From an uncultured Acidobacteriota bacterium (GTDB lineage Bacteria > Acidobacteriota > Terriglobia > Terriglobales > CAINCZ01): 62,422 nt of DNA. Below are positions 54,984 to 62,422 of the stretch, piece after piece. A program made the translations under genes and the position numbers. The stretch covers positions 1-62,422 of the forward strand of contig CAINCZ010000123.1 of assembly GCA_903847195.1 (NCBI GenBank), given 5' to 3'. The notes beneath the pieces were generated by a model. The model did not search any database. It was given only the letters and a program-made list of their open reading frames with translations, and was not told the origin of the DNA. Every line of letters starts with the position of its first letter. Position 1 is the first letter of the stretch.

Positions 54984-55955
54984 TTAAATCCGCTCCGCGG
55001 CGCGAAACTTCGCGCTGCGGGACCGCGGATTCCTTGCGGTCTCGTCGTCCGAGGCCGTCAGCGGCTTTTTCGTCAGCAGCCGCCAAATGCCCTGCCGCGC
55101 GCCCTCGCGCAGCGACTCTTTCACCATGCGGTCTTCCAGCGAGTGAAAGCTGATGACCACCAGCCGTCCTCCGGGCCGCAGTACACCGGGTGCCGCATCG
55201 AGCAGGGACTGCAGGTCGTCCAGCTCGCGATTTACAAAGATACGGATCGCTTGAAAGGCTAAGGTGCACGGGTTGATTCGCCGGTCTTGAGGTAAAATCG
55301 GCCGGGCTGCAGCCGTTACGACCTGCGCAAGATGCGCCGTGCTTCGTATTGGCCTCGCCCGGCAGATTGCTCTGGCGATTCTCCGCGACCTCCTTTCATT
55401 TCCGTATTCGTAAATCACATCGGCGAGCTTGCGCTCATCGAGGTGATTCACCACTTGTTCGGCCGACTCCCCCTGCGTTGAGTCCATTCTCATGTCGAGG
55501 GGTCCGTCGGCCTGAAAGCTAAAACCTCGCGCCGCGTCTTCCAACTGGAGTGAACTCACTCCGAGGTCGGCCAGCAGAGCATCGGCGCCGCCGGCCGGCA
55601 CGTGCTGTGCAATGTCGGCAAACGAAGCATGCACCAGCGATACCTGCGGCCAGTTGGCCACCAGTTCCGCCGGGGGCTCGGTGAGCCGCTGCCGCGCGAG
55701 TGCCAGCGCCTGGGGATCCTTATCGAAGCCAATCAAACGACCCGCTCGGCCGAGGCGTTTTGCCGCTGCGAAACTGTGCCCGCCGAGTCCAAGCGTTGCG
55801 TCGATAAGAGTCTTGCCGGGCGCCAGGCCCAGAAACTCGATCGCTGTTTCCAAAAGAACCGATATATGGCCAGGCGTCGTGCCTGCGCCAAGCCCGGACC
55901 CCTGGGGACCCGGTTCCGGAATGTACGGCTTCCCCACTAACGATCCGGTCTGCAA
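54984..55955 (-). CDS. rsmH: 16S rRNA (cytosine-N4) methyltransferase RsmH
   Basis: This protein of about 323 residues methylates C1402 of 16S rRNA. It has HISVLLETAIEFL, the SAM motif DATLGLGGHS, GFDKDPQAL, DLGVSSLQLEDAARGFSF and the late VISFHSLEDRMVK. The start is uncertain: an in-frame TTG at 55955 overlaps the mraZ stop by 19 nt, and a GTG at 55937 would share one base with that stop. Either way it is coupled to mraZ, as in most dcw clusters. Confidence 0.93.
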   Translation of the reverse strand: MQTGSLVGKPYIPEPGPQGSGLGAGTTPGHISVLLETAIEFLGLAPGKTLIDATLGLGGHSFAAAKRLGRAGRLIGFDKDPQALALARQRLTEPPAELVANWPQVSLVHASFADIAQHVPAGGADALLADLGVSSLQLEDAARGFSFQADGPLDMRMDSTQGESAEQVVNHLDERKLADVIYEYGNERRSRRIARAICRARPIRSTAHLAQVVTAAARPILPQDRRINPCTLAFQAIRIFVNRELDDLQSLLDAAPGVLRPGGRLVVISFHSLEDRMVKESLREGARQGIWRLLTKKPLTASDDETARNPRSRSAKFRAAERI

Positions 55956-56383
55956 ATGACTGTCGCATCGGCGGAGGTGTAGGGCTCATCCTCGATCAGT
56001 CGAGCGAGAGCTTCGCTATTGGTCACTTCCATGCACTCTTGCAATCCGACGACATCAACGTCTTCATGCAGGTTTGCCTTGATGCGGATACGGCTGGGAA
56101 GCAGGAGGCGGCCCTGGCCGTCCATCTCCACTTCCTGACCGTAGTAACTGGTAATCCGAAACCAGCGGATGCGGGATTCTTCATTCTGGTCGAGGCGCTT
56201 TACGTGCTCCTCAAGCCGCTCCCACTCCGCGATCGGATAAATCTTGGCCGACTTACCATCCAGAGAAGTGATGTAGTACTTGTTCTCCGGAAAATCCTCG
56301 TCGAGCTGGTGCTTGAACCTCGCGGGGACCTTGAGACGGCCCTTCTCGTCGACTTTTGCCGTATAGGTTCCGCGAAATCCCAT
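55937..56383 (-). CDS. mraZ: Transcriptional regulator MraZ
   Basis: The 148-residue protein has two SpoVT/AbrB-type domains (about 1-75 and 76-140), each with a YxxxVDEKGRLKVP- or GRLLLPS-like core. MraZ forms a ring and represses the dcw promoter through short direct repeats; a matching repeat set lies 135-170 nt upstream. It is the first gene of the minus-strand dcw half and overlaps rsmH. Confidence 0.95.
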   Translation of the reverse strand: MGFRGTYTAKVDEKGRLKVPARFKHQLDEDFPENKYYITSLDGKSAKIYPIAEWERLEEHVKRLDQNEESRIRWFRITSYYGQEVEMDGQGRLLLPSRIRIKANLHEDVDVVGLQECMEVTNSEALARLIEDEPYTSADATVICRPDR

Positions 56384-56516
56384 TGCTATTGACCAAATCC
56401 CGGATCAGCACTATGCTGTCCGTGTTTCTGCGTTGTGATCGAAGGAGGAGATGCCCAGTGAGCTACCGAGACCTGCTATCAGTTACCGCCGAGGCTCAGA
56501 GGCACTGGATTAACCT

Positions 56517-56550
56517 TCCCCTTGGTCCACTATGAACCACTTTATTCCAC
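56517..56550 (-). promoter_or_regulatory. MraZ box: GTGG direct repeats with 10-nt period
   Basis: On the minus strand GTGG occurs at 56550-56547, 56540-56537 and 56530-56527, each separated by six bases, i.e. exactly 10 nt apart. A degenerate fourth unit (GGGA) follows at 56520-56517. Such tandem four- to five-base repeats with 10-nt spacing are the known binding pattern of MraZ proteins. Confidence 0.7.
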
Positions 56551-57098
56551 GTTAAGATGTCTGACGCCAGAAAAAACTCTTCTCACTACATCCGCACACT
56601 CCCATTTTGGAACTCCACCACTAATTGAACTATTTTCGCTAAACCACACTACCTGCAGTGTTTATTTTATTGGTTCCTTTAACCGTTTTCTGCTTGACTC
56701 CGCAAGATCGGGGTTCGGACAGCAGCGGCAGGGAGAAATCCGTCGCAAATGGCAAAAAAATGCGCGCAGAACCGCAAAGGACACTGACCGGCTGTGGAAA
56801 AGTCAGAATCTGCGGCGAACCGAGACCTGAGCTGACGTCCGAGTGGTCAAAAGTGGAGGGCGCAGCATGAAGCGAGGCAGCAGATGGCTGGCGGCGGGAT
56901 TTGGGGTCGATTCTCGGCTGCTTGGGCCGCAGTTGAAACTGGAGATAGCCCTCTGCCGTCCGGTTCCGGCACGGAAGAAGATTGGGCCGTGCGCCGGGCG
57001 AACTCGCGCGCTGGCTGAGAATCTTAGGCGCGGGAGAAAATCGGCGACCGATCACGGGACAAGTGGAACGAAGTGGGAAGTGGCAACAGAATCAGCGG
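56551..57098. other. AT-rich intergenic region upstream of the mraZ operon
   Basis: No credible gene. 56540-56760 is clearly AT-richer than the rest of the window and probably carries the main promoter of the mraZ half of the dcw cluster. 56800-57098 is GC-rich, with no recognised feature, up to the pncB stop. Confidence 0.5.
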
Positions 57099-58466
57099 CT
57101 ATTCCAGGTTCTTCCGGTGAACCTCGCGTAACAGGCGTTCCAGTTCGGCGCTGACCCGCACCGGATAGGTCGCCGGCTGGCGTAGCTCACGCACTAGGGG
57201 CGGGACGCGCGGCGTCAGCGCGCGGGTGCGATCGCGGAGAGAAGAAAGAAGCGGCGCGGCCGCGAGGCGCAGGCCACCGCGCATGACGGGCTGCAGCAAG
57301 CACTCAGCTTCCGGATAGGCCTCCGCTTCGTGGCCCAACACATCGTAGTCGTACTGCGGCGCGTTCTCGCCGGCGCTGTGCCGGAAGATCTGTTTGGCTC
57401 CCGGATAGGTGTATTTATCACTGCTGAACTTCGCGGTGTAGCGCGGTACGCCGCGCAGCGCGCCGGAGTCGGCGCTCACTTCAACGAGTTTGTAGACGCC
57501 GCCGAGGGCGGGCGCGTCCTTGGCGGTGACGAGCGCGGTGCCGACGGCGAAGAAGTCGACCGGCGTCTGTTGCGAGAGCAGGCGCGCGATGGCGAATTCG
57601 TCGAGGTCGCCGCTCAGGTATATCTTCGTGTCGCGCAGTCCGGCGCCGTCGAGGCGGGCGCGCACCTGGCGCGCGAGTTCGGCGAGGTTGCCGCTGTCGA
57701 GCCGCACGCCCTGCGGGCGCAGGCCGAGGCCGATGATCTTGTCGATGGCGCGCAGGGTGTCGTAGGTGTCGACGAGCAGGATGACGTTGTCGGGAAACAG
57801 GCGCGCGAATTCGCGGAAGGCAGTCTCTTCATCCGGCTGCGCCATGATGAAGGAGTGGGCGACGGTGCCGTAGGTAGGGACTCCGAAGCGGAGTCCGGCC
57901 TCGACGTTAGAGGTGCCGACGCAGCCGCCGATGTAGGCGGCGCGGGCGGCCAGCAATCCGGCTTCGGGTCCGTGGGCGCGGCGCGAGCCAAAGTCGACGA
58001 CGGCGCGTCCCTGCGCGGCGTCGACCAGACGCGCGGCCTTGGTGGCAATGCTGGTCTGAAAGGTGATGGTCGACAACAGGTAGGTCTCGACCAGTTGCGC
58101 CTCGATGATGGGCGCGGTGACGCGCAGCAGCGGCTCGCCGGCAAAAACGGGCGTGCCTTCGGGCACGGCCCAGACTTCCCCGTGAAAGCGCAATTGGCGC
58201 AGGTAGTCGAAGAAGCCTTGCTCGACGCGGGAGAACATCGGGTGGCGGCGCAGGTAGTCGATCTCTTCGTCGGTGAAGCGGAGGTTTTCGAGATAGTCGA
58301 GCGCCTGCTCGAGTCCGGCGGCTACTAGATAGCCGCGATTTTCCGGCAGCGTGCGCACGAACAGTTCGAAGGTGGCGGTGGCCGGCAGGTCCTGGTAGTA
58401 GGCCGCGGCCATGGTGAGTTCGTAGAGATCGGTGAGCAGCGCGGATTGCAGGAGAGGCTGGGGCAC
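57099..58466 (-). CDS. pncB: Nicotinate phosphoribosyltransferase
   Basis: The 455-residue enzyme converts nicotinate and PRPP to nicotinate mononucleotide in NAD salvage. It has LLTDLYELTMAAAY at the N-terminus, RRAHGPEAGL, GTVAHSFIM and RLDSGNLAEL, all family motifs. The start is a GTG at 58466. TACAAT ends 6 nt before it and there is no Shine-Dalgarno, fitting a leaderless transcript. It is transcribed alone. pncA is not in the window. Confidence 0.94.
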   Translation of the reverse strand: MPQPLLQSALLTDLYELTMAAAYYQDLPATATFELFVRTLPENRGYLVAAGLEQALDYLENLRFTDEEIDYLRRHPMFSRVEQGFFDYLRQLRFHGEVWAVPEGTPVFAGEPLLRVTAPIIEAQLVETYLLSTITFQTSIATKAARLVDAAQGRAVVDFGSRRAHGPEAGLLAARAAYIGGCVGTSNVEAGLRFGVPTYGTVAHSFIMAQPDEETAFREFARLFPDNVILLVDTYDTLRAIDKIIGLGLRPQGVRLDSGNLAELARQVRARLDGAGLRDTKIYLSGDLDEFAIARLLSQQTPVDFFAVGTALVTAKDAPALGGVYKLVEVSADSGALRGVPRYTAKFSSDKYTYPGAKQIFRHSAGENAPQYDYDVLGHEAEAYPEAECLLQPVMRGGLRLAAAPLLSSLRDRTRALTPRVPPLVRELRQPATYPVRVSAELERLLREVHRKNLE

Positions 58467-58472
58467 GGGGGT

Positions 58473-58478
58473 ATTGTA
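58473..58478 (-). promoter_or_regulatory. Possible -10 of a leaderless pncB transcript
   Basis: TACAAT on the minus strand ends 6 nt before the GTG at 58466. Confidence 0.42.
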
Positions 58479-58630
58479 AACAACCCGAGCGGCTCAAGGG
58501 GAAAGACAAAGGAAGCGGGCCTGGCTGACGAACACAGGAACCAGGCTCGCGGGCGCGGGGGACATATCAGGAAAAGCCCGCAGCATCGGCACCACGCCAA
58601 CTACGGACCGCGGCCGGCCGCACGAGCTGC

Positions 58631-59797
58631 CTAGCCGCCGGGCTCGGGAACTTCTCCCCAATGGACGGCCACTTCCCTTGTCACCGGCGAAACACGTACC
58701 GTGGCATGCCCCGACAGAGCCTTCAATAACGACTCACCTATCGCTTCGCGCCGCCATCCGCGCAGCAGTGGGACCTGCGCGTCACTCCCGGATTTCACCA
58801 ATTGACGGAGACCGGCGCGGTTGCCAAGCACCGCCGTGGAAATTGATTGCTCCTGAGCCAGGGAGCGCATGGAAAGCGAGAGGAAGTCGACCGTCGCTTC
58901 CAGTGAAGACGGAAATGGCTCTTCAAATTCGATCGAGTCAGCCTGGTTCCGCGCGCCCAGTTCCATGGCGCGAATGATCTCGGTTCCATATCTCTCAATT
59001 TGCCCTGAATTCAAGCCACGAACCCTGGCCAGATCCCGAACGGTTTTACACGGTCTGCGCGCCAGCTCAATCAGGACCGGGTCAGAGACGATTCTACGAG
59101 CGGGCAGGTTGAGTTCACGGGCCTTGAGTTCCCGCCACGCAGCCAGTTCCTGCACCACGTTCAGCCCGGCCTGGTACAGGGTGTTGACACTGCTGAGCCG
59201 CTTGTAACATTCGCGTTCATCGCGCAGCAGGAACTGCTCGACATTGGCGAGCGCTGCAAATTCTTCGTCCGCCCACGGCAAGCGCCCTTTGCGCTGCAAT
59301 GCCTCGCTCAGAAATTCATAGAGGGGAAGCAAATGCCGGACGTCGTTGAGGGCGTACTCGACCTGCTCGGGGGTCAGGGGACGGCGCATCCAATCGGTGA
59401 ACGTGTATCCCTTTTCGATCTGTACGCCGAGGACGGCCTTCAGAAGAGCCATCAAAGAAACCTGGTCGCCGTAACCTAGCAATGAGGCGGCGATCTGCGT
59501 GTCGAAAACCCGCGGCACGGCGCGGCCCAGCATACGCCACAGGATTTCCAGGTCGGTTCTTCCCGAATGAAGAACGGTCGTGGCATTCGGATCGAGCAGC
59601 ACCCGCTGGAGCGGGACGAGGTCATCGACCGACAGCAGGTCGATCACGGCAACCTGCGTTCCGGCAGCGATCTGGATGGTGCACGGCGCCGGGTAATAAC
59701 GCCCTTCGCTCATGAACTCGGTGTCGATCGCGACCGCTCTCGCGCCGTGGGCCCGCTCACAAAAGGTCTTAAGCTCTGCGTGGGTTTGGATTAGCAT
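58631..59797 (-). CDS. rnd: Ribonuclease D
   Basis: The 388-residue 3'-5' exoribonuclease is of the DEDDy type: D25 and E27 in AIDTEFM, D82 in SGRTDLEI, and Y148-x3-D152 in YALNDVRHL. One HRDC domain (about 215-290) follows, and the C-terminal third is helical. RNase D trims tRNA 3' ends and structured RNAs. TAAACT lies 9 nt before the ATG, but AGGGA is also present, so either initiation mode is possible. Confidence 0.93.
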   Translation of the reverse strand: MLIQTHAELKTFCERAHGARAVAIDTEFMSEGRYYPAPCTIQIAAGTQVAVIDLLSVDDLVPLQRVLLDPNATTVLHSGRTDLEILWRMLGRAVPRVFDTQIAASLLGYGDQVSLMALLKAVLGVQIEKGYTFTDWMRRPLTPEQVEYALNDVRHLLPLYEFLSEALQRKGRLPWADEEFAALANVEQFLLRDERECYKRLSSVNTLYQAGLNVVQELAAWRELKARELNLPARRIVSDPVLIELARRPCKTVRDLARVRGLNSGQIERYGTEIIRAMELGARNQADSIEFEEPFPSSLEATVDFLSLSMRSLAQEQSISTAVLGNRAGLRQLVKSGSDAQVPLLRGWRREAIGESLLKALSGHATVRVSPVTREVAVHWGEVPEPGG

Positions 59798-60213
59798 TCT
59801 GTCCCTAGTTTATGCTGCGGCATCCGTCGCTTGAAAGGCGAACCACGCTGGATGCCGTTGGCCGGGATGCACAGGCAAAGGAAGCTTCTTCCCGTTTTGG
59901 GATACAGATACCCCTCCCCCTACCCCCATGCCCTTTTGTTTTCATTGGGTTACGCACTGTCTATGGTCTAAATCAAACCGTTTAAAGGACTTATTGTCAT
60001 AATCCTGAAAACACAGGAGTTGCACGCTGGCTGTGGCTGGGCCGATGCGACTGCCCGGCGGCTAATCCTGTTACATCTATTATGGCGCGTGAGGCAGGGT
60101 AAGTGAGACACGATTCGGAGAACTCGATCTGGTTTTGAATCAGTGCGTTCGCCCGGAGAGGACAGGGCGACGGTATTGACAGGGAGTGGCACCCGCAGGG
60201 TGGAAAGACCCGC
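59798..60213. other. Gap with no recognised gene
   Basis: The first 200 bases are mixed and AT-richer (59930-60010). The rest leads into the tandem repeat. GACGGTATTGACAGGGAGTG at 60169-60188 recurs at 60343-60362, between repeat units A and B. Confidence 0.4.
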
Positions 60214-60639
60214 CCTAGCCAAAATCGGGCTAGGACGGGGCACCCGGCAACCTGTTTGTCGAATGGAAAACCCAAAGGCCCACATCTGCTAACTGCGGCA
60301 GATGTGGGGCACCGTCGGGTGGAGAGACCTAGGCCACCCGCCGACGGTATTGACAGGGAGTGGTGCGAGCTGGCGTCCGATCCCACGCGCCAAAATCGGG
60401 CGCGAGGGTGGGGCGCCCGGCAACCTATTTGTCGAATAGAAAACCCAAAGACCCACATCTGCTAACTGCGGCAGATGTGGGGCACCGTCGGGTGGAGAGA
60501 CCTGGGCCACCCGCCCAAAATAGGGCTAGGATGGGGCACCCGGCAACCTGTTTGTCGAATGGAAAACCCAAAGGCCCACATCTGCTAACTGCGGCAGATG
60601 TGGGGCACCGTCGGGTGGAGAGACCTGGGCCACCCGCCG
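60214..60639. repeat. Three-copy tandem repeat of about 125-130 bp
   Basis: Units lie at 60214-60342, 60382-60514 and 60513-60639. Each has a first hairpin (CTAGCCAAAATCGGGCTAG or CGCGCCAAAATCGGGCGCG type), GGGGCACCCGGCAACCTGTT, a spacer, then a second hairpin with the 11-bp stem CCACATCTGC.../...GCAGATGTGG, and GGGGCACCGTCGGGTGGAGA. A 39-bp insert separates units A and B. Confidence 0.9.
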
Positions 60640-60669
60640 TTTGTGACTCTTTACTCGCGCACGAGCAGA

Positions 60670-60702
60670 CAGCAGATCCTTCGCTGCGCTCAGGATGACC
60701 CC
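60670..60702. repeat. Dispersed repeat, family 2 copy
   Basis: AGCAGATCCTTCGCTGCGCT then CAGGATGACCCC, the best-preserved copy in the window. Confidence 0.75.
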
Positions 60703-60795
60703 TTGGAGGGGGGCCCGCCCTCGCGCCTGATTTTGGGGTGTGGGTGGGATGCGGCATCTGCGCGGCGCATACCTCGGCTGGATGACGAGGCGAAC

Positions 60796-60840
60796 GTCAA
60801 AAGCCCCACCCAAGCCAAAAGCGGGCTTGAATGGGGCACC
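60796..60840 (-). terminator. Repeat-derived terminator (family 1)
   Basis: On the minus strand a GTGCCCCATTCAAGCCCGC / GCTTGGGTGGGGC hairpin is followed by TTTTGACG. It lies 22 nt past the stop of the binding-protein gene. Confidence 0.68.
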
Positions 60841-60861
60841 CGGCACCGGTTTACCGTCGGA

Positions 60862-61983
60862 CTATTTGATCAGCTTCCACTCGCCATTCACCATGCGGAC
60901 GAGGACGACGGAGCGGCTGTCGGCTCCGGCGTGGTCGGTCGGGGTCATGTTGAAGACGATGGAGGTGGTCGCCACTTCCCTGGAAGCCTCGATGGCGTCG
61001 CGCAGGGCCTGGCGGAATTCGACCGTGCCGGGCTTGGCCTTCTTCAAGGCCGCGGGAACGGCGCTCTCAAACAGCAGGAAGGCGTCGAAGGCCGTGGAGA
61101 TCATCTGGTTGTAGGTGCCCGGGCCGTACATGGCCTCGTAAGCCTTCTTGGTGCGGAGCGAGGGCTTCTTCAGCGGGTTGGAGTCGGGCAACTGTTCGGC
61201 GACCACGGCCGGTCCGGCGGAGGCGATGGCGCCTTCGCCATTCTTGCCGATCAGTCGCAGAAACTCCGTGGTAACCACCGCCGGCAGATGGTAGATCTGG
61301 CCCTTGTATCCGCGCTCAATCAGCGCCAACTGCGGCAGGGCGGCAGGGGTTCCAGAGGCACCAATGACGACGGCATCGGGTTTGGCCGCCGTAACCTTGA
61401 GCACCTGCCCCATCACGCTGCTGTCGTTGCGCGCGTAACGTTCATTGGCCACCAGCTTCAAGCCGGTACGTTCGAACTGCGGAACGGCGCCGGCATAGAC
61501 GGTGTCGCCCAACGCATCGCTGAACCCGATGTAGGCGACCGTTTTGCCGCCATGCGCCTTGATATGGTCGGAGACGGTGGCCATCACGACCGGGAACGGC
61601 TGGGCCACCTGGAACGACCAGGGGCTGACACCGCTGAGCGGCGCAAAGTTGATCTGCGGCGTTTTCGTCTCGGTGGCAATCTGGGCAACGGCCATACCGG
61701 TGGGAGTGCTGGAGGCGCCGATGATGATGTCAACGTGGTCCTCGCTCACCAGGCGGCGGGCGTTCTTGACCGCGTTACTCGGATCGCTCATGTCGTCGTA
61801 AATGATGTAACGGACCTTCTGTCCGGCGATGGTTGTCGGGCAGACGGGGACGACCGACTTGCTCGGGCCGCCGACGGCCGCGTTCGGGCCAGTGGCGCCT
61901 ACGATCACGCCAACGGTGATTTCTGCGCTTGCACAAAGGCAAACAACGGAACACAACAACAGCAGGATAAGTATGTTTCGCAA
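60862..61983 (-). CDS. ABC transporter substrate-binding protein (branched-chain amino acid type)
   Basis: The 373-residue protein has a signal peptide (MRNILILLLLCSVVCLCASA) and a type I periplasmic-binding fold (Peripla_BP_6): ITVGVIVGATGPNAAVG, YDDMSDPSNAVKNARRL, ASSTPTG, VAYIGFSDALG and the late YDAFLLFESA-type segment. Such proteins bind leucine-like amino acids, amides or aromatic acids. The start is a TTG at 61983, chosen because GGAGAGG sits 5 nt upstream and it yields a proper signal peptide. Reading further upstream gives non-conserved sequence. No permease or ATPase gene is beside it. Confidence 0.9.
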   Translation of the reverse strand: MRNILILLLLCSVVCLCASAEITVGVIVGATGPNAAVGGPSKSVVPVCPTTIAGQKVRYIIYDDMSDPSNAVKNARRLVSEDHVDIIIGASSTPTGMAVAQIATETKTPQINFAPLSGVSPWSFQVAQPFPVVMATVSDHIKAHGGKTVAYIGFSDALGDTVYAGAVPQFERTGLKLVANERYARNDSSVMGQVLKVTAAKPDAVVIGASGTPAALPQLALIERGYKGQIYHLPAVVTTEFLRLIGKNGEGAIASAGPAVVAEQLPDSNPLKKPSLRTKKAYEAMYGPGTYNQMISTAFDAFLLFESAVPAALKKAKPGTVEFRQALRDAIEASREVATTSIVFNMTPTDHAGADSRSVVLVRMVNGEWKLIK

Positions 61984-62086
61984 GGAACCTCTCCACGGCA
62001 AAGTGGCGGAAGCATACAGCGAAACGGCTTTACGGGCAATGGCAATCGCGGGGGCAAGCGGAGGCTGGCGGGTGGACCACCGCAAT

Positions 62087-62147
62087 CCCAGGTTAGCGCC
62101 CAAAGGCGGGGCGCGGAACCTGGGGCACCCGGCAGATGTGGGGCACC
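62087..62147. repeat. Palindromic repeat, family 1 copies
   Basis: The hairpin CCCAGGTT...AACCTGGGG with GGGGCACCC, followed by a partial copy GGCAGATGTGGGGCACC (62131-62147). Together with short unassigned sequence this fills 61984-62185. Confidence 0.65.
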
Positions 62148-62185
62148 TTGGCAATTAAGCGCGCAGACGACAAGAGAAGGACGCT

Positions 62186-62422
62186 CTACTTCTTTCTCCA
62201 GTGCTCGACGGCGCGGTTGAGGCGCGCGAGAGCTTCATCGAGGGTGCGGCGGGGGCAGCCGAGGTTCATGCGCATGAAGCCTGCGCCCTCGGGTCCGAAT
62301 TCGTCGCCGCGGTTGAGCCATAGCCCGGCGTCGTGGAGCATGAAGTGTTCCAGCTGGTCGGCGTTGAGGCCAAGGCCGAGGCAGTCGAGCCAGGCCAGGT
62401 AGAGGCTGTCGGGGGGAGCCAC
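62186..62422 (-). CDS. PatB/MalY-type PLP aminotransferase, C-terminal part (cut by window edge)
   Basis: Only the last 78 or so residues are in the window. They match the end of PatB/MalY-like cystathionine beta-lyases or class I/II aminotransferases: YLAWLD, a helix with LEHFML, GLWLNRGDEFG...GFMRMNLGCPR and a final amphipathic helix. The Arg of the FMRMN motif is the conserved substrate-carboxylate ligand. The true start lies beyond 62422, so substrate preference cannot be read. Confidence 0.85.
   Translation of the reverse strand: MAPPDSLYLAWLDCLGLGLNADQLEHFMLHDAGLWLNRGDEFGPEGAGFMRMNLGCPRRTLDEALARLNRAVEHWRKK

Noticed and set aside
56451..56513. Tiny plus-strand frame after GGAGGAG
   Set aside because: The ribosome site is only 2 nt from the ATG, the product is 20 residues, and it runs antisense to the mraZ leader. 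There is no supporting evidence.
56639..57055. 138-residue minus-strand frame upstream of mraZ
   Set aside because: It has no ribosome site, unusual composition and no similarity to any recognised family, and it overlaps the AT-rich promoter region.
60214..60639. Possible CRISPR array
   Set aside because: Units are about 125-130 bp and contain two palindromes, spacers are not unique 30-40 bp segments, and no cas genes are present.

Overview
This is a 62.4 kb stretch of a GC-rich bacterial chromosome. The gene content best fits an Acidobacteriota genome (soil or sediment type). It has a VWA protein of the acidobacterial VWFA-related type, PEP-CTERM and SpoIVB-type (S55) proteins, S9 peptidases, and many short GC-rich dispersed repeats of the kind common in that phylum. 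The phylum assignment is inferred from protein character and gene context, not from a marker gene. No rRNA, tRNA, CRISPR array, transposase or integrase gene was seen.

Layout. 1-30 kb is a mixed housekeeping and accessory region: a zinc-ribbon methyltransferase, a short EamA transporter, bacterioferritin, a Gfo/Idh/MocA dehydrogenase, and a two-gene Tat-exported molybdopterin oxidoreductase with its four-cluster Fe-S subunit. These are followed by a GH25 lysozyme, small proteins, a PEP-CTERM protein, a Nudix hydrolase, a tandem universal stress protein, a lone MacB/LolD-type ATPase, a single-domain response regulator, a MarR regulator, purB, an S9 peptidase, clpC, a lolD/lolC pair, a beta-propeller protein, an S55 peptidase and a VWA protein. 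30.4-56.4 kb holds the division and cell wall (dcw) genes in two convergent halves. murD-ftsW-murG-murC-ftsQ-ftsA-ftsZ lie on the plus strand, and mraZ-rsmH-ftsL-ftsI-murE-murF-mraY on the minus strand. Between them are a DPP-IV-like peptidase, a coiled-coil zinc-ribbon protein, an RlmI-like methyltransferase, a histidine-kinase-like stub, an AlkZ-related protein and mutL. 57-62 kb holds pncB, rnd, about 1 kb of repeats, an amino-acid-type ABC binding protein and the 3' end of a PatB-like aminotransferase cut by the window edge.

How the genes work together. The two dcw halves encode lipid II synthesis from UDP-MurNAc onward (murC, murD, murE, murF, mraY, murG), septal polymerisation (ftsW, ftsI) and the divisome core (ftsZ, ftsA, ftsQ, ftsL), under MraZ. 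murB and ddl are not present. The MurE DNPR motif implies meso-diaminopimelate peptidoglycan. LolCD and Bfr serve envelope and iron physiology. The molybdoenzyme pair looks like a periplasmic respiratory or detoxifying oxidoreductase of unknown substrate.

The most interesting non-coding signals are: a three-copy GTGG operator (MraZ box) upstream of mraZ; a cluster of DnaA-box-like sites between rsmH and ftsL; six genes with a -10-like hexamer 6-9 nt before the start codon (possible leaderless transcripts); a composite dispersed repeat that doubles as intrinsic terminators; and a three-copy tandem repeat at 60.2-60.6 kb. I did not find a clear, self-contained new defence or biosynthetic system here.
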